This document shows, in pieces, positions 23,071 through 33,908 of a DNA stretch of 64,000 nucleotides. Below the pieces are notes generated by a model. That model made no database searches. It saw nothing but the letters and a program-made list of their open reading frames with translations, and was not told the origin of the DNA. The stretch's first letter is position 1. Each line of letters starts with the position of its first letter. This stretch comes from Teratosphaeria epicoccoides (taxonomy: Eukaryota > Ascomycota > Dothideomycetes > Mycosphaerellales > Teratosphaeriaceae): NCBI GenBank assembly GCA_021401465.1, contig JADDMT010000032.1:1-64000 (forward strand), in the 5' to 3' direction. The position numbers were made by a program, and so were the translations under genes.

Positions 23071-24783
23071 GTCGACAATCTTCTGCCTGTTCCCGACACT
23101 GCTCTTCTGCACTGATTCTCTTCCAAATCCAGCTCCTGCCACGGCTCACTGGTTCGCCTCTTGTGTCCACCGATGCCGGTCTTTCTCTCGCGCTGCAGCA
23201 CCGTCTATATTGTCTTGCGATAGTGAGGTCTGTTCGCGTAGTTACTCCCCTCCGTCGGAAGCCGTATCGTCGCGTAGGACTGCTGTACTAGACGCTGTCG
23301 CGCGTCCAGCAGGCCTAGAAACTGACTTGTCGCTGCATGATCGGTTTTCGGCAATCGTTGTGGTAGTTCAGTGAGATTGGGTGCTTATCCTGAAGTGATG
23401 ACAAGAGCAAAACGGCCATCGCGATGTGATGAGGTGTGGGTTTCCAGGTTGCCCGGCTTGCGGAGTAACCCGCTCTAGACTTAAACCGCAAGATTCCAGC
23501 TGACGCACAGGTCACGTGGTACAACGCTTCGTTGAGTGCTGACCAATCGGAAAAGGATTAGTTTGCTCATGGTGACCGCCAGCTCTCCTGGGTTCGGTCT
23601 TGTGCCCAGCACCGAATCGGAGGAGTCGCATCAAGTCCTGCTTTCAGCACTGAAGCTGTGGTAGTGTTTGTTGAACCGCGTATGCCGCTGCCTGTCACCT
23701 GACGTGGCGCAGAAGCTTTCGTGGAGCAACCACCTGTTCCGAGTCATCAATGAGCACTGCTGGCAGCGAGACGAAAGCCGTTATTGCGGACACGCATCTT
23801 CACGTAACATTTCAAGACAAAAATTAGGCCTCGCTGCGGGGCGCGAAGTACTCACGGTGGCCATGATGGATGCGCGGTATGCATATGACATTGGCTTGGA
23901 TTGTGGCAGCGTGACACGTCTGATGGTGAATGGTCGAGCAGGTACTGGTAGAGAATGAAAGCCTCTGTTCAGCAAGAGAGTGGACGGCCAAAACAAGAAG
24001 TGGACGTCTTACCTTTCAATGCCATCGAACAAGCGTAGAGCGAAGTGACGGTGGTGTGTCATGCAATCGATGATTGTGCACTCAATGCCAGGTCTCAACG
24101 GGAGGGAGTTCTGTATGGTGACTGTACAATTTCTGTTTAGCGTTGATGTGCTTGTGTAGCGAGAGTAAAAGGTAGACCCACGTCAATAATACATCTCCGG
24201 GCAACGCAAAGCATCGTGAGCGTAGCCTTGGAGAGCAGCACCGGTACTGAGCAGGTTCATGCATCGTTCATTCATACCTCAGGAGACCTTGGGCCCCCGC
24301 TCTGCCTATTGCAAGAGCGATGTTGTCAGGTAAATCATACCGTACATCATGGCCTAGGCCTGTGAAGCCATCACATAGAGCCATGTAATTTGGTAATTGA
24401 AAAGCTCGGCCACCTAGGCCCTCACATAGAGCTATATGTCCAATGACGCTGGAAGCGCCGTGAATTGGAAAGCATACTCTTCCCCTCTACGAGGTACTAA
24501 GTAGCCTGGAACGTGTCCGCGTCGTGTACACCGTCACGGTATTCTGTCTCCACGGCGGTCTTGTTGGCTGCTGCTGCATCGGATTCTATGCGAGTGTCGA
24601 TGTTGAGAGACAGACATGATCACAAGAAGCCGACTTTTTGAAGCTGCTTCTCGAATTCTTCGCTTGTCTGCGGGAGATGATCCAGAAGCGTCAGCATCGT
24701 CCAGAGGACGCAGTAGCCAGGGCAGCGGGAGGTGTGGGCGATATGGTGGTGCAGTGAGTAGGCAGGGAGGTCGGAAGAGATGT
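23071..24783. other. Intergenic with a short diverged direct repeat
   Basis: 1.7 kb upstream of MAF1 and downstream of APS1. No gene recognised. Around 24350-24440 a unit containing CCTAGGCC followed by CACATAGAGC occurs twice about 60 bases apart, with flanking bases partly conserved. Confidence 0.45.
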
Positions 24784-25838
24784 TCAACCAATCTTGGTCA
24801 CGGCATCTTCCTCGACCTGCGTCCAAAGAAAGAAAACATCAGCGGTTTGTCTGATGACGGCCGCTAGACGATACGAAAGCCCCGTCCACCACCTGTGGCA
24901 GCATGGGCCGATGTAGCTCACACGTGGCTTCCGGTGTACGAGTCCCCTTCACTCACCTCCATGTCCTCGAGGGAATCTTGCGCACCGATCACCCTCAGCA
25001 CGTTCTTCTTACTACTCTCCTGCATCTCGCCTGCGAGCAGCAGTTCATCCAGGATGAAATATGCCTTCTGGAAGTTGAAGATGATATCCAATTCGCAGAC
25101 ATTGCCGTAATACTTGTCCATTTGCTCGACGTAGCGGTGGATAATCTCCAGCGTAATGAGTTCATTGTCTGTGGGATCGGTCGCCGCGATGAAGAATAGG
25201 GAGGCATAGCGGCGGTAGACTACTTTGGTGTCTGTAGCGCATGATGAAGGGTCAGCCAAGCAGAAAAGGATGAAAGACAGCTGGGTGAATATCTTGAGTG
25301 TGGCACGTGCTGTCCGTCTGGGCGGTGGTGGACCACACCTTTGTACTCAAGGAAGTTGCACATGCGCGTGCGCCTCGCCAGGACCAGCTGCGAGACGTCT
25401 TTGATGATCTTGGCCTTGTCTTTGGGACTGAGAGTGAGGAACCACTTGGCGAGCCTCTGTGATGGTGATTAATCATTGTTCAGCGGCCTGAGGCGCCCGA
25501 GTGCAAAACCTACCACTTTGCCTTGCCGCGACAGCAGGATGATGTATCTGTGCGCATTCTGATCATCAGCAAATGCTCATACCCAGAAGGAGAGGGTGGG
25601 GCGTGTCTACCGGACAGCCATGTCTGGGCGCAGGAGGTGAGGAAAAGGTCGGTGTCTGGCCTGGACGAGACTTTCAAGTGGCACCTGCACTCGAGCTTCC
25701 AGGTTCGGCAGCAGACGACATTTTCGGTTAGGTGTGTATGGCCCCCACCTTGTGATTGGTAAGAACGTCATGCGAAGGACATTGGAGATGAGCCTAGGCT
25801 TTCATGTCTACCTTATGCGCCGCTGTTGTTTTCCCCAT
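24784..25838 (-). CDS. APS1: AP-1 clathrin adaptor complex sigma subunit
   Basis: Small sigma subunit of the AP-1 adaptor, which sorts cargo into clathrin vesicles at trans-Golgi and endosomes. Exons supported by conservation: 25558-25514 (RYIILLSRQGKV), 25456-25339 (RLAKWFLTLSPKDKAKIIKD, ending FLEYK), 25231-24957 (DTKVVYRRYASLFFIA through QDSLEDME) and 24816-24784 (VEEDAVTKIG). The last 140-base intron is needed to reach the usual EEDxVTKI end. The first coding exon is uncertain: ATG at 25838 with a 27-base exon to 25812 (MGKTTAAHK) keeps frame across a 253-base intron and gives 165 residues, slightly longer than the usual 155-160. The longin-like fold is complete. Divergent from the next gene, with only about 96 bases between the start codons. 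Confidence 0.88.
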
Positions 25839-25934
25839 GTTCTCATTGAGAGGCGATCAACGCCTCAGGCCTCCAGGCTGGTTCCGCTTTTCATTCCGTG
25901 AAGGAGAATAATCTGGCTTTGGAAGCAGCGCGCA

Positions 25935-26985
25935 ATGAAGCTAATATTGTCTACATCGTACGGTGTATCCCGTTCGCCTCCTTCCTTCATACTTCTAACG
26001 ACGCAGCAGCAATATCCTAGGCGCTGGTCCTTCGATACATCGTCGCAGTAAATCCAAATCGAACGCAGAATTCATCTCCTCCCTTCGAGCGAATTTTGAG
26101 GCGCATTATGGCTCACAAATTTTGCCCGACGGCAATGGCCACACGAACGGCACCGGCGAAGTGAAGCCTGTGCGCCCAAGTCACAGCTCCTGGACGAAGC
26201 GGCGAGACCATGTGCTCGAAGTGCCGGCGTTGAATTTCACGCACACCGCTTTGCAGGAGGAGAGGGAGCAGTATGATATCACGCTGAAACTTTTCTACCT
26301 GCCTGGCGCACCTTCGAAACCTGAAAAGAGGGCAGCTCAGACACGAGAAGCTCTTGAGCTTGTTCTCAAGGAGCTGCACATGCCGTCAATAGACCTTCTC
26401 ATCGTTTCGTTTCCCGGAATATACTTTGACGAGGAAGAAGACTGTCCTGACAAATTGTCAACGCGTGGTCCGGTAGAGTGGGAGCCTGAACCTTTGGAGA
26501 ACCAGATCGAGACATGGCGAGTATTGGAAAAGCTGCACGACGAGGGGTTGATCAAAAAGCTTGGTATTGCAGAATTTGGAATAGAGAGGCTGCAAGGTCT
26601 GCTGGACCAAACGACGATAAAGCCGAGTGTGGATCAGATCAATCTGAGAGATTGCTGCAGTGTGCCCAAAGACCTGATGAAGCTTGCTAAGAGCAGCGGC
26701 GTGGAGTTATTGGTGCACAACGATTGCTCTAACATCCTGCCTAGAGGAACTGTGCGGGAGCTGTTAGGACAAGGACAGACTGGCGCTGGCGTGCTTGCTG
26801 ATAGTAGCAAGGCTGGAGACAAGCGAAAGAGTCGCCATGGCGAAGAAGGCCAAAATGGAGCATCGGAAGAGGTAGGCATAACGGGTGACGTGCAGCCGCA
26901 ATGGGTTGTCAAGTACACTGCCGTGGTGAGGAATCGAGGTGTTGTGGAGAATAAAGGCTACTTCGCTGTGGCCGAGGTGGAATGA
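25935..26985 (+). CDS. Glutamate-cysteine ligase regulatory subunit (aldo-keto reductase fold)
   Basis: Modifier subunit of glutamate-cysteine ligase, the first step of glutathione synthesis. Two exons: 25935-25957 and 26010-26985, giving 332 residues. The 23-base first exon yields MKLILSTS and joins to NILGAGPSI, matching the family N-terminus. The acceptor is a tandem CAGCAG, so a one-residue longer isoform (exon 2 from 26007) is possible. The AKR-like barrel is recognisable from DITLKLFYLPGAP, HMPSIDLLIVSFPG, ETWRVLEKLHDEGLIKKLGIAEFG, PSVDQINLRDCC and ELLVHNDCSNILP. The family lacks catalytic AKR activity. A charged insert (AGDKRKSRHGEEGQNG) precedes the C-terminal WVVKYTAVVRNRGVVENKGY. 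Shares a very short divergent promoter with APS1. Confidence 0.92.
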
Positions 26986-27754
26986 ACATCATGCTTTCTC
27001 TCATACATTCTGGGAGAAGACACTGGTGGCGAGAGAGCATGCTAGTTGGCCAACAAAGGGCGAAACGTAGCCGCTGGACAAGTTGAGAATTCTGCGCCAC
27101 GGCGCATCAAACGAAATTCGAAGTTTTGCGTGGCACTACCGACGTCACAAGGCAAATCGCCACTGCAGCACTGACTGATCGAACGTAGGCTCTGGCCTCG
27201 GATGGCGGGGGACATCGCTGACCGCTTGATTCGGCGCGCACATATCAGTGCCGATCAGACATCAGATGATCCTAATGTATTCTAATATCGGCCAATTACC
27301 TACACGTCAGCCTCGATCCAAGGACTGTCTCACGAAGCATTAGAACGTCCCATGGCGGACGGCCGCGACTTACGTTGCGCCAGTGGAAGGCGTAAGCAGA
27401 TGCAAAGCGCGACTTTAGCGATCTAGCGACGCTTGTGACGCGTGAGAAGTGAGTGATTCTTTGACTTGCAGCGCCGTCAGAGATGGAGTGCGCAGGCACC
27501 TTCCGGCAGGTCTCCCAGACGTGAATGGTCTTTTCTCAAATGAACTTGGGAGCGTATGTCTTGATTTCAGCTAGCTATCAACACGTGCGGTTTTTTCTGC
27601 TACATGGCAAACGTGCTGCGAGGTTTTGGAGAAATGGATATGAGACATGCATCCGACCGATTGACATCGCATTGTCGATACAACGCTGCTCTGAGACTTG
27701 CTAGAGCAAGGCGAAGTTTGAATAGGACATCTTCTGTCCGCGATCCTGCAATCC
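26986..27754. other. Intergenic, no gene recognised
   Basis: 769 bases with only unsupported ORFs; likely 3' UTR of the ligase subunit gene and promoter of the BTB gene. Confidence 0.5.
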
Positions 27755-28702
27755 ATGGAGCATAACATGGCTGATGCTGCCAGGCACCGAGGGCCAAATT
27801 TGCGTGGGCTCGGCGCGGCTCTCCCACCCTCTTCGGTGGAGCCTCATCAGCAGGGCTGGAAGCGTAAGATTGGGGACGAAGACATGGTATGCTCGAGCAA
27901 GGTCAGAAGGAGCGGGGGGTCGGCGTCAAACCTCTGCGGCAACATCATCACGTTGGAGGTCGGTGACGGCAAGCAGAAACAGAGCTTCGCTATCCATAAG
28001 GATGTGCTTATGAAGCACTCTTCGTACTTTCAGACGATGCTCGGCAAGGACTGGAAGGAGGGCAAGACTCGTGAGGTGCCGATGCCGGAAGGCGACGCAG
28101 AGGCATTTGAGCTCTTCCTCCGCTTCGCCTACACGGCTAAAGTCTTCAGCGAAACGTGGACTATCCCACGCCATCTCATGACACGAGCTGTTGAGAAAGA
28201 GCAAAATGCAAACGAAGTCGAGCGTCTCGCTCGTGCTTGGGCGCTGGGCGAGAAGCTCCTGTCGACCACGTTCAAGGATGCTGTCGCCGATGCTACCGTC
28301 GACAAGATCAACAGTCGCCAACCTCGGAAAGATCCAGAAGGGTCTGGTGGAAATGATCTACAAGGGCCTAGACGCAAATCACTCAGCAGGGAGGGCGTCT
28401 ATCTTGGCGGCAATCTGCCACAAACCATGCATGCCATTATCTGGGCGTGGACTACGGACGGTCCGCGGGGTATGAAAAGGCTTCTAGTTGATGTGGCGGC
28501 ATGCTCTTGGAGCGTTGATGTAATGAGGAGTGCTATTGACGGCGGTGAGATGCCGCAGGAGTTTTTGCGGGAAGTGCGGCTCATGGAGAAGCAGGAGACT
28601 GCGAGAGATGCGCCCGATGGGTCGATACTTAGGAGCAGAATGGGCTGTGAGTATCATGAGCATGCTGCGGGTGTGGAGTGTTGCAGGGGCATGTTTAAGT
28701 GA
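27755..28702 (+). CDS. BTB/POZ domain protein
   Basis: 315 residues, single exon. After a 60-residue variable leader the BTB fold is clear: ITLEVGDGKQKQSFAIHKDVL, HSSYFQTMLGKDWKEG, VPMPEGDAEAFELFLRFAYT, then a helical C-terminal part (LARAWALGEKLLSTTFKDAVADATVDKI). Fungal BTB proteins of this type may act as Cullin-3 adaptors or in protein-protein contacts; no specific partner is known here. Compared with the second BTB copy 1.3 kb downstream, it carries an extra stretch of about 30 residues (after VDKINS, before GGNLPQTMHAI) that looks low-complexity and basic and could be a short insertion or a retained intron-like piece, although it keeps the frame. The paralogy between the two is visible along most of their length. 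Confidence 0.8.
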   Translation: MEHNMADAARHRGPNLRGLGAALPPSSVEPHQQGWKRKIGDEDMVCSSKVRRSGGSASNLCGNIITLEVGDGKQKQSFAIHKDVLMKHSSYFQTMLGKDWKEGKTREVPMPEGDAEAFELFLRFAYTAKVFSETWTIPRHLMTRAVEKEQNANEVERLARAWALGEKLLSTTFKDAVADATVDKINSRQPRKDPEGSGGNDLQGPRRKSLSREGVYLGGNLPQTMHAIIWAWTTDGPRGMKRLLVDVAACSWSVDVMRSAIDGGEMPQEFLREVRLMEKQETARDAPDGSILRSRMGCEYHEHAAGVECCRGMFK

Positions 28703-29075
28703 GGGTGCCGGGATTGGTGTGGTGTCGCGGAGTGAGTGGATGCGTGAAGGATCGCGAGTGCTGGAATGCAGCAGCGACTGTATGGAGGAGCAATGACATT
28801 GGTATGGTGCTGCATCAGAGTTGCAAATAACGAGCGCCTGCTCGATCGTACGAGCTCCATTCGAAATATCATCACTCGGGCGTTTGCTAAAATCTGGAGT
28901 CAGCTTTGCTTTGCCAAAATTTTAGCAACCATCACTTCACAGGAGGGTTCAAGTGAGCAGGTGACAATAGTAACCAGGCGTTTGAGGTGATACAGGAAGT
29001 GATGAGCCTCTTTGATCCTTACACGCTCCTGAAATCACTACCATCGGCATTTCCTGGACGGACTTGGCCGTCGAC

Positions 29076-29927
29076 ATGACACCAGCCACAATCAACGAGC
29101 GCAAGTCATCTGACCGCGACGGCGACACCCCGCGCAAGATCCGCAAGAAATTCATCGACGCACCAAGGTTCGCATTGCGTGTGAGCTTCCAATGTGACGA
29201 GCGTCAGTCGAATCTGTTTGACTGCTGCGGTCGCTTACATGGTCGATCTGTCAAGTATTCCAATCGAATACTGATTTCGACAGAATCGACAGCCACAAAG
29301 TCACCGTCAAAGTCGGTTCCCAAGAGAGGGGATTCACGATCGATGAGGAGAAGCTCAAGGAGCATTCCGGCTTCTTCAAGGCGGCACTCAAGAAGGAGTG
29401 GAAAGAAGGTCAAGAGCGTGCGATTTCATTACCAGACCAGAAAGATCCGGAATTGTTCGAGATCATCTACCACTTCATCAAGACTGGAGCCATGCACACT
29501 GAGAACGAGGGCGATAGCCTCGGAGGCGAACGGGATAGTGTGGTGCGCGTCGCGGATCTCTGGCGATTGGGTGAGGTGCTGCTGTCCACTTCTTTACAAG
29601 ATGCCGTCGCAGACACCATCCGCGAGAAGGTCGACGACGGCAATTGGCCGGCCAACATCTTCGAGACAATTACGAGGCAGATGGTCAGCACGCGGCGGCC
29701 CGCAAACTCATGATAGATATCGCCATTTGGGGGTGGGGACGCCCCCGGGAGGTGCGTCAAGAGCTTAGAGGCGTCCTCCAGAATTCGTGCTCGATCTTGC
29801 GACACAGCTGCATAAGAAACGAGTCAAAGCACGTGGCAATATCTCGCCGTTCAAGTTTCTTGACGACATTTGCCACTACCACGACCACGTCGAGCAGGGC
29901 AAGCCGTACTACTGGACCATGTTCTGA
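29076..29927 (+). pseudogene. Second BTB/POZ gene, frameshifted
   Basis: A paralogue of the preceding BTB gene. Exon 1 from the ATG at 29076 (MTPATINERKSSDRDG... to APR) is followed by an intron of roughly 110 bases ending at about 29284, after which the BTB fold reads IDSHKVTVKVGSQERGF, HSGFFKAALKKEWKEGQERA, ELFEIIYHFIKTG and LLSTSLQDAVADTIREKV. The frame then breaks twice: near 29680-29690 (after TRQMV, resuming as AARKLMIDIAIWGW) and near 29765-29780 (after ELRG, resuming as EFVLDLATQLHKKR to the end YYWTMF, stop at 29925-29927). Alignment to the intact neighbour shows all three pieces belong to one protein. Short micro-introns cannot explain the shifts, so it is a pseudogene or carries assembly errors. 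The donor of the first intron (GTTCGC) is also weak. Confidence 0.7.
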
Positions 29928-30221
29928 TGGCGAGTGGTACGAGAGTTTGGATAGTTCTGGGGCGCGCCGCGGAGCCTTGAACGTCGAGGAACTGGGATCA
30001 GATGAGCGTGTGGCAGTTTCGACCGGGAGCAAGCAACAGGAGAGATACATGCCGAGCATCATTCGTCCTGCGGCGTGCTTCTCACCGAATTGAGAGGTGG
30101 ACAAATGTTCTGGAACTCGAGAAATGCAACTGACCGAGCTGCGCTGCAGGTGGAAAGGTGATTTGTTAAAGAGCAACACCATAGCAGACGGCCAGTAGCG
30201 GACAGCTATTATGATCAGGTC

Positions 30222-31817
30222 TCAATCGACTCCCCCACTCTTCTTCCTACCCCAAACCTCATCCACATCACTTTTCCCTTTCGTCTCCGGAACCCACCAA
30301 GCCACGAAAGCACCAAATACAAGCGCAAAGCCCGCAAACACAAAGTAGACTGTGCCCTTCGGCATCTTTTCGTTGATCAGTGGGAAGAATTGCGCCACGA
30401 CAAACGTTGCAATCCAATTGGCAGCCAACGCCCAGCTCTGCGTCGCGCCCACAGCCTCAGCACCGACCAGCTCAGAGCTGAGGATGAAGGGCACCGGGCC
30501 CAGACCGAGACCGAATGAGGCAACAAAGCCCAACACGGAGATGGCGGAGAGGATTTGGATATGCCGCATGATGCCTGCAGCCAGAAGTACGCTCATGATT
30601 CCCATGCCTGTTATGCTCATCAAGAGGCAGGTTTTGCGTCCAGCCCGGTCAACCAGAGGTGCCGAAGCAGAAGTCACGATCAGGTTCAGAGCTGACACGG
30701 CCAAATTCAGCACTCCACTGTTGGCGCCGAGAAGATCCGAAAGCAATCCGACGCCGTACATGACGATACTGTTGATACCGCAAAGCTGCTGAGCCACCAT
30801 CACAACGACGACTGCGATGACAGCGGGTCGGTAGTCGGAGCTTTTCAGGACGGTTATGAAGCCGATTGCTTGGGAGGTCTGCTTGACTTGTTGAGCGGCT
30901 TTGTGCTTCCTGTTCAAGCTGCCAGTATTAGACGGACCTTCATATTCTGCACCTTCACCAGGGTTCTCGTGCATTCTGTCTTCATGTTGCAGAAGAGTCT
31001 GCTCTTCGTCGTCGAGGTCGCGCGACGATTCTACACCCCAGCCCGAGACTTCCTCTTCGATGTTGGCTTGACGGCCGCGTATCTTCCTGAGTACATTCCT
31101 GGCTTGTGAAGGCTCGCGATTGTCTGCGATCCATTTCGGACTCTCCTGCCCGCCGAGCAGTAAGAGCACAACCTGTAACACAGCAATCCCGCCACCCACT
31201 CCGAGAATGATGCGCCATAATTGTCCTCGGCTCAAGAATAAGCCAAGAAGCTGAGTGGTGAGAATGCCAACATTGATCATGACTTGAGTCAAACTACCCC
31301 AAGCTCCCTTCTGAGCTGGCGGAGCAACCTCACTGATGTAGATGGGCACGATGACAGTGGCGGCACCGGCACCTACACCTGCAATGAGTCTGCCGACAGT
31401 AAAGAAGGCGACATCCGTGGCCGAAGCCTCAAATACTGGACCGACTGCTGCAAATCCTGCTGCAACGACCATAGCCTTCAGGCGTCCATATTTCGTTGTC
31501 ACCGGACCGCCACTCAGAGCGCCAATGAAACCACCTAGCGTAAAGGACGAGCTAACCAACCCAAATTGTGTGGCGTCCATTGGTATACACGGCGGTAGTG
31601 TTGAGCCTGCTGTTGCTCGTCCGGCATATTCCTTCAGCGAGGAGTAGATGTCTGACGTATAAGATGCAGACCTCTTGTTTGCACACGTGATGACTTCCTG
31701 CGGCGCATTGAGCTCTGATAGATGATATCCAAAGAGCAGTGGCCCTATAGTGGAAGTGAGCAGCAGGTAGAGCAGAGATGGCGTAAGATCGCGGAAGATT
31801 GACTTGGAGGCCGTCAT
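30222..31817 (-). CDS. MFS sugar-porter family transporter (Vps73-like)
   Basis: 531 residues, single exon, 12 predicted membrane helices. Sugar-porter signatures: GPLLFGYHLSELNAPQ in helix 1, the loop GGPVTTKYGRLKAM, GRLIAGVGAGAATVIVPIYISEVAPPAQKGAWG, GQESPKWIADN, QQLCGINSIVMYG in helix 7, DRAGRKTCLL, and the end WWVPETKGKS. The first helix with ELNAPQ resembles the yeast Vps73/YBR241C group, vacuolar sugar-porter-like proteins of unclear substrate, more than hexose uptake carriers; this sub-assignment is inference. A charged cytoplasmic loop between helices 6 and 7 (about residues 235-300) carries many acidic residues. Divergent from SSN3, with 540 bases between the start codons. Confidence 0.9.
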   Translation of the reverse strand: MTASKSIFRDLTPSLLYLLLTSTIGPLLFGYHLSELNAPQEVITCANKRSASYTSDIYSSLKEYAGRATAGSTLPPCIPMDATQFGLVSSSFTLGGFIGALSGGPVTTKYGRLKAMVVAAGFAAVGPVFEASATDVAFFTVGRLIAGVGAGAATVIVPIYISEVAPPAQKGAWGSLTQVMINVGILTTQLLGLFLSRGQLWRIILGVGGGIAVLQVVLLLLGGQESPKWIADNREPSQARNVLRKIRGRQANIEEEVSGWGVESSRDLDDEEQTLLQHEDRMHENPGEGAEYEGPSNTGSLNRKHKAAQQVKQTSQAIGFITVLKSSDYRPAVIAVVVVMVAQQLCGINSIVMYGVGLLSDLLGANSGVLNLAVSALNLIVTSASAPLVDRAGRKTCLLMSITGMGIMSVLLAAGIMRHIQILSAISVLGFVASFGLGLGPVPFILSSELVGAEAVGATQSWALAANWIATFVVAQFFPLINEKMPKGTVYFVFAGFALVFGAFVAWWVPETKGKSDVDEVWGRKKSGGVD

Positions 31818-32357
31818 GCTGAATCGAGCGACTGTTCGCGGTCCTCAGACTTCAGGCCAGACCTTTGGTACAGCGACGCACTGTAGACAGGCCTGTGACA
31901 GTCTAATCTCGAATTGTGTGCTAGCAAGGTGGGTGTCCTGTTGTAGAAGTTGCACCAGCGCGTCAGCGTGACGCCAGGATTGTGCTTGCGCACCAAATCA
32001 TACTTTCTGATAGGCCTGCATAGGGACAGTCTAGTACACCTGTGACCACTGGACGCATTGGGAGGTATGTATTGTTATTTATCATTATCACGTCTTCCGA
32101 ATAGTGAAGCGCGTCAGAAATTAGTGCCAATCTTGACACTGCTTTATCGGATCATCCCCTTCACCGAGACGCCAAGACCCAAGCTACTGTATCTCACGTC
32201 AAGCCGAGACGTGCCTGCTCCACTCGGAAGACTCGCGTACGTGTCGAGGGACCGCTACTCTTTTGTCGTCATTCCTCGCGCCTGGGAAGCGGAAGGCGCT
32301 TGCCGCTTGCCGCTTGCCCTCGGCCTGAGTGGGCGGATTCAGCGCAGGATCTGGGAA
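31818..32357. promoter_or_regulatory. Divergent intergenic region MFS / SSN3
   Basis: 540 bases between two start codons pointing away from each other, so it must contain both promoters. A short tandem CGCTTGC repeat (three units) lies near 32298-32320. No specific operator can be named. Confidence 0.5.
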
Positions 32358-33908
32358 ATGTCGACCGCTGCTTCTGATATGCCGCCTGCGAAACACCTCA
32401 ATGTCAGCTCTGCCGCTGCGACAACAAGCGTGCCTGCGCAGCTGCCTGCTGCTTTGAAGCGGACTGCGCAGGCTGCTTTTGAAGGTGAGTGCGCATCTAC
32501 ATGATACTTCACGGATCGGCATGTTGTTGTCAGTGATTGATCTGCATGGTCCAAGGGTCTCGTCCGATGCAGCGCTGCAGAGTGTCTTGTTCTTGTACAT
32601 CGCTCACAATCCACACCAGAAGCACCAGACACTCCACCGCTTGTGAGAATGCAAGCAACACCATATGCGCCCCAGCGCCATATCAATGACCACTATGACA
32701 TTGTTGGCTTCATCAGCAGTGGTACGTATGGCCGGGTGTACAAAGCTATCCCCAAGCGGAGTGTCAATCGTCCAGCCGAGCCGGTATATCATCCATCTGG
32801 CCGCAGAGTCGAAGCCTTTGCAATCAAGAAATTCAAGCCAGACAAGGAGGGCGCCGAGCTTCAATATACCGGCATCTCTCAGTCTGCCATTCGTGAGATG
32901 GCTCTGTGCACGGAGCTTAGTCACAACCATTTAGTTCATCTGGTCGAGATCATCCTGGAAAGCAAGTGCATCTTCATGGTCTTCGAATATGCCGAGCATG
33001 ACTTGCTGCAGATTATACATCACCACAGCTTACTGCCAAGAACACCCATACCCGCGACGATGCTGCGCAGTATCATGTATCAGCTTCTTTCCGGGCTGTT
33101 ATACCTGCACCAGAACTGGGTGATGCACCGTGACTTGAAGCCGGCTAATATCATGGTGACCTCACGAGGCGAGATCAAGGTTGGCGACTTGGGTCTTGCG
33201 CGGTTGTTCTACAAGCCATTACATCCGCTCTTCTCAGGCGACAAGGTTGTGGTGACAATATGGTATCGTGCGCCCGAGCTGCTGCTGGGGGCTCGACACT
33301 ATACCACTGCTATCGATCTGTGGGCCGTGGGCTGCATTCTCGCCGAATTGCTAAGTCTCAGACCAATCTTCAAAGGAGAGGAGGCAAAGCAAGACAGCAA
33401 GAAAGCCGTGCCGTTCCAGCGCAACCAGATGGGCAAGATTGGCGAGATTCTAGGCCTGCCCAAAAAGCAAGACTGGCCACTGCTCACTGCTTTGCCCGAA
33501 TACAGCAATCTGGGACAGGTGCCTGTCACCAATCAAGCCGTTAATCGACCTTTGACTCTGGACAAGTGGTACAAGACTACGATCACAAATAACAACTACA
33601 ATACCACTACGGGCACACCTCCACCAGATGACTCGGCACTGGACTTGCTGAAGAAGCTTCTGCAGTACGATCCTGCTAAGCGATCCGGCGCAGAGCAAGC
33701 TCTGATGCATCCGTACTTCCTAGGTCCGAATGGCACGGGCAGAGCTCCAAGCTCAAATTGCTTTGAAGGGCTGGAACAGAAGTATCCGGCGCGGAAATTG
33801 AGTACTGAGGCGCACGAGATCAGCACGGGGAGCCTGCCGGGAACGAAGAGGAGTGGGCTCCCGGACGACAGTCTTTTGAGACCACCAAAGAAAGTGAGGG
33901 ACATATGA
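32358..33908 (+). CDS. SSN3: Cyclin-dependent kinase 8, Mediator kinase module (Ssn3/Srb10)
   Basis: Catalytic kinase of the Mediator CDK8 module, which phosphorylates the Pol II CTD and transcription factors with cyclin C (Ssn8). Exon 1 32358-32484 and exon 2 32620-33908, separated by a 135-base intron, give 471 residues. The kinase domain begins near residue 66 (HYDIVGFISSGTYGRVYKA) with the Lys of AFAIKKFK, the cyclin-binding helix in CDK8 form (GISQSAIREMALC), catalytic HRDLKPAN, DLGLARL in place of DFG, as typical of this subfamily, and VVTIWYRAPELLLGA without an activating T-loop threonine. The C-terminal tail is Ser/Thr-rich and ends PPKKVRDI, a possible nuclear signal. The intron was placed because it joins AAFEEAPDTPPLVRM in frame; the ATG at 32358 has no upstream in-frame rival. 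Confidence 0.95.
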
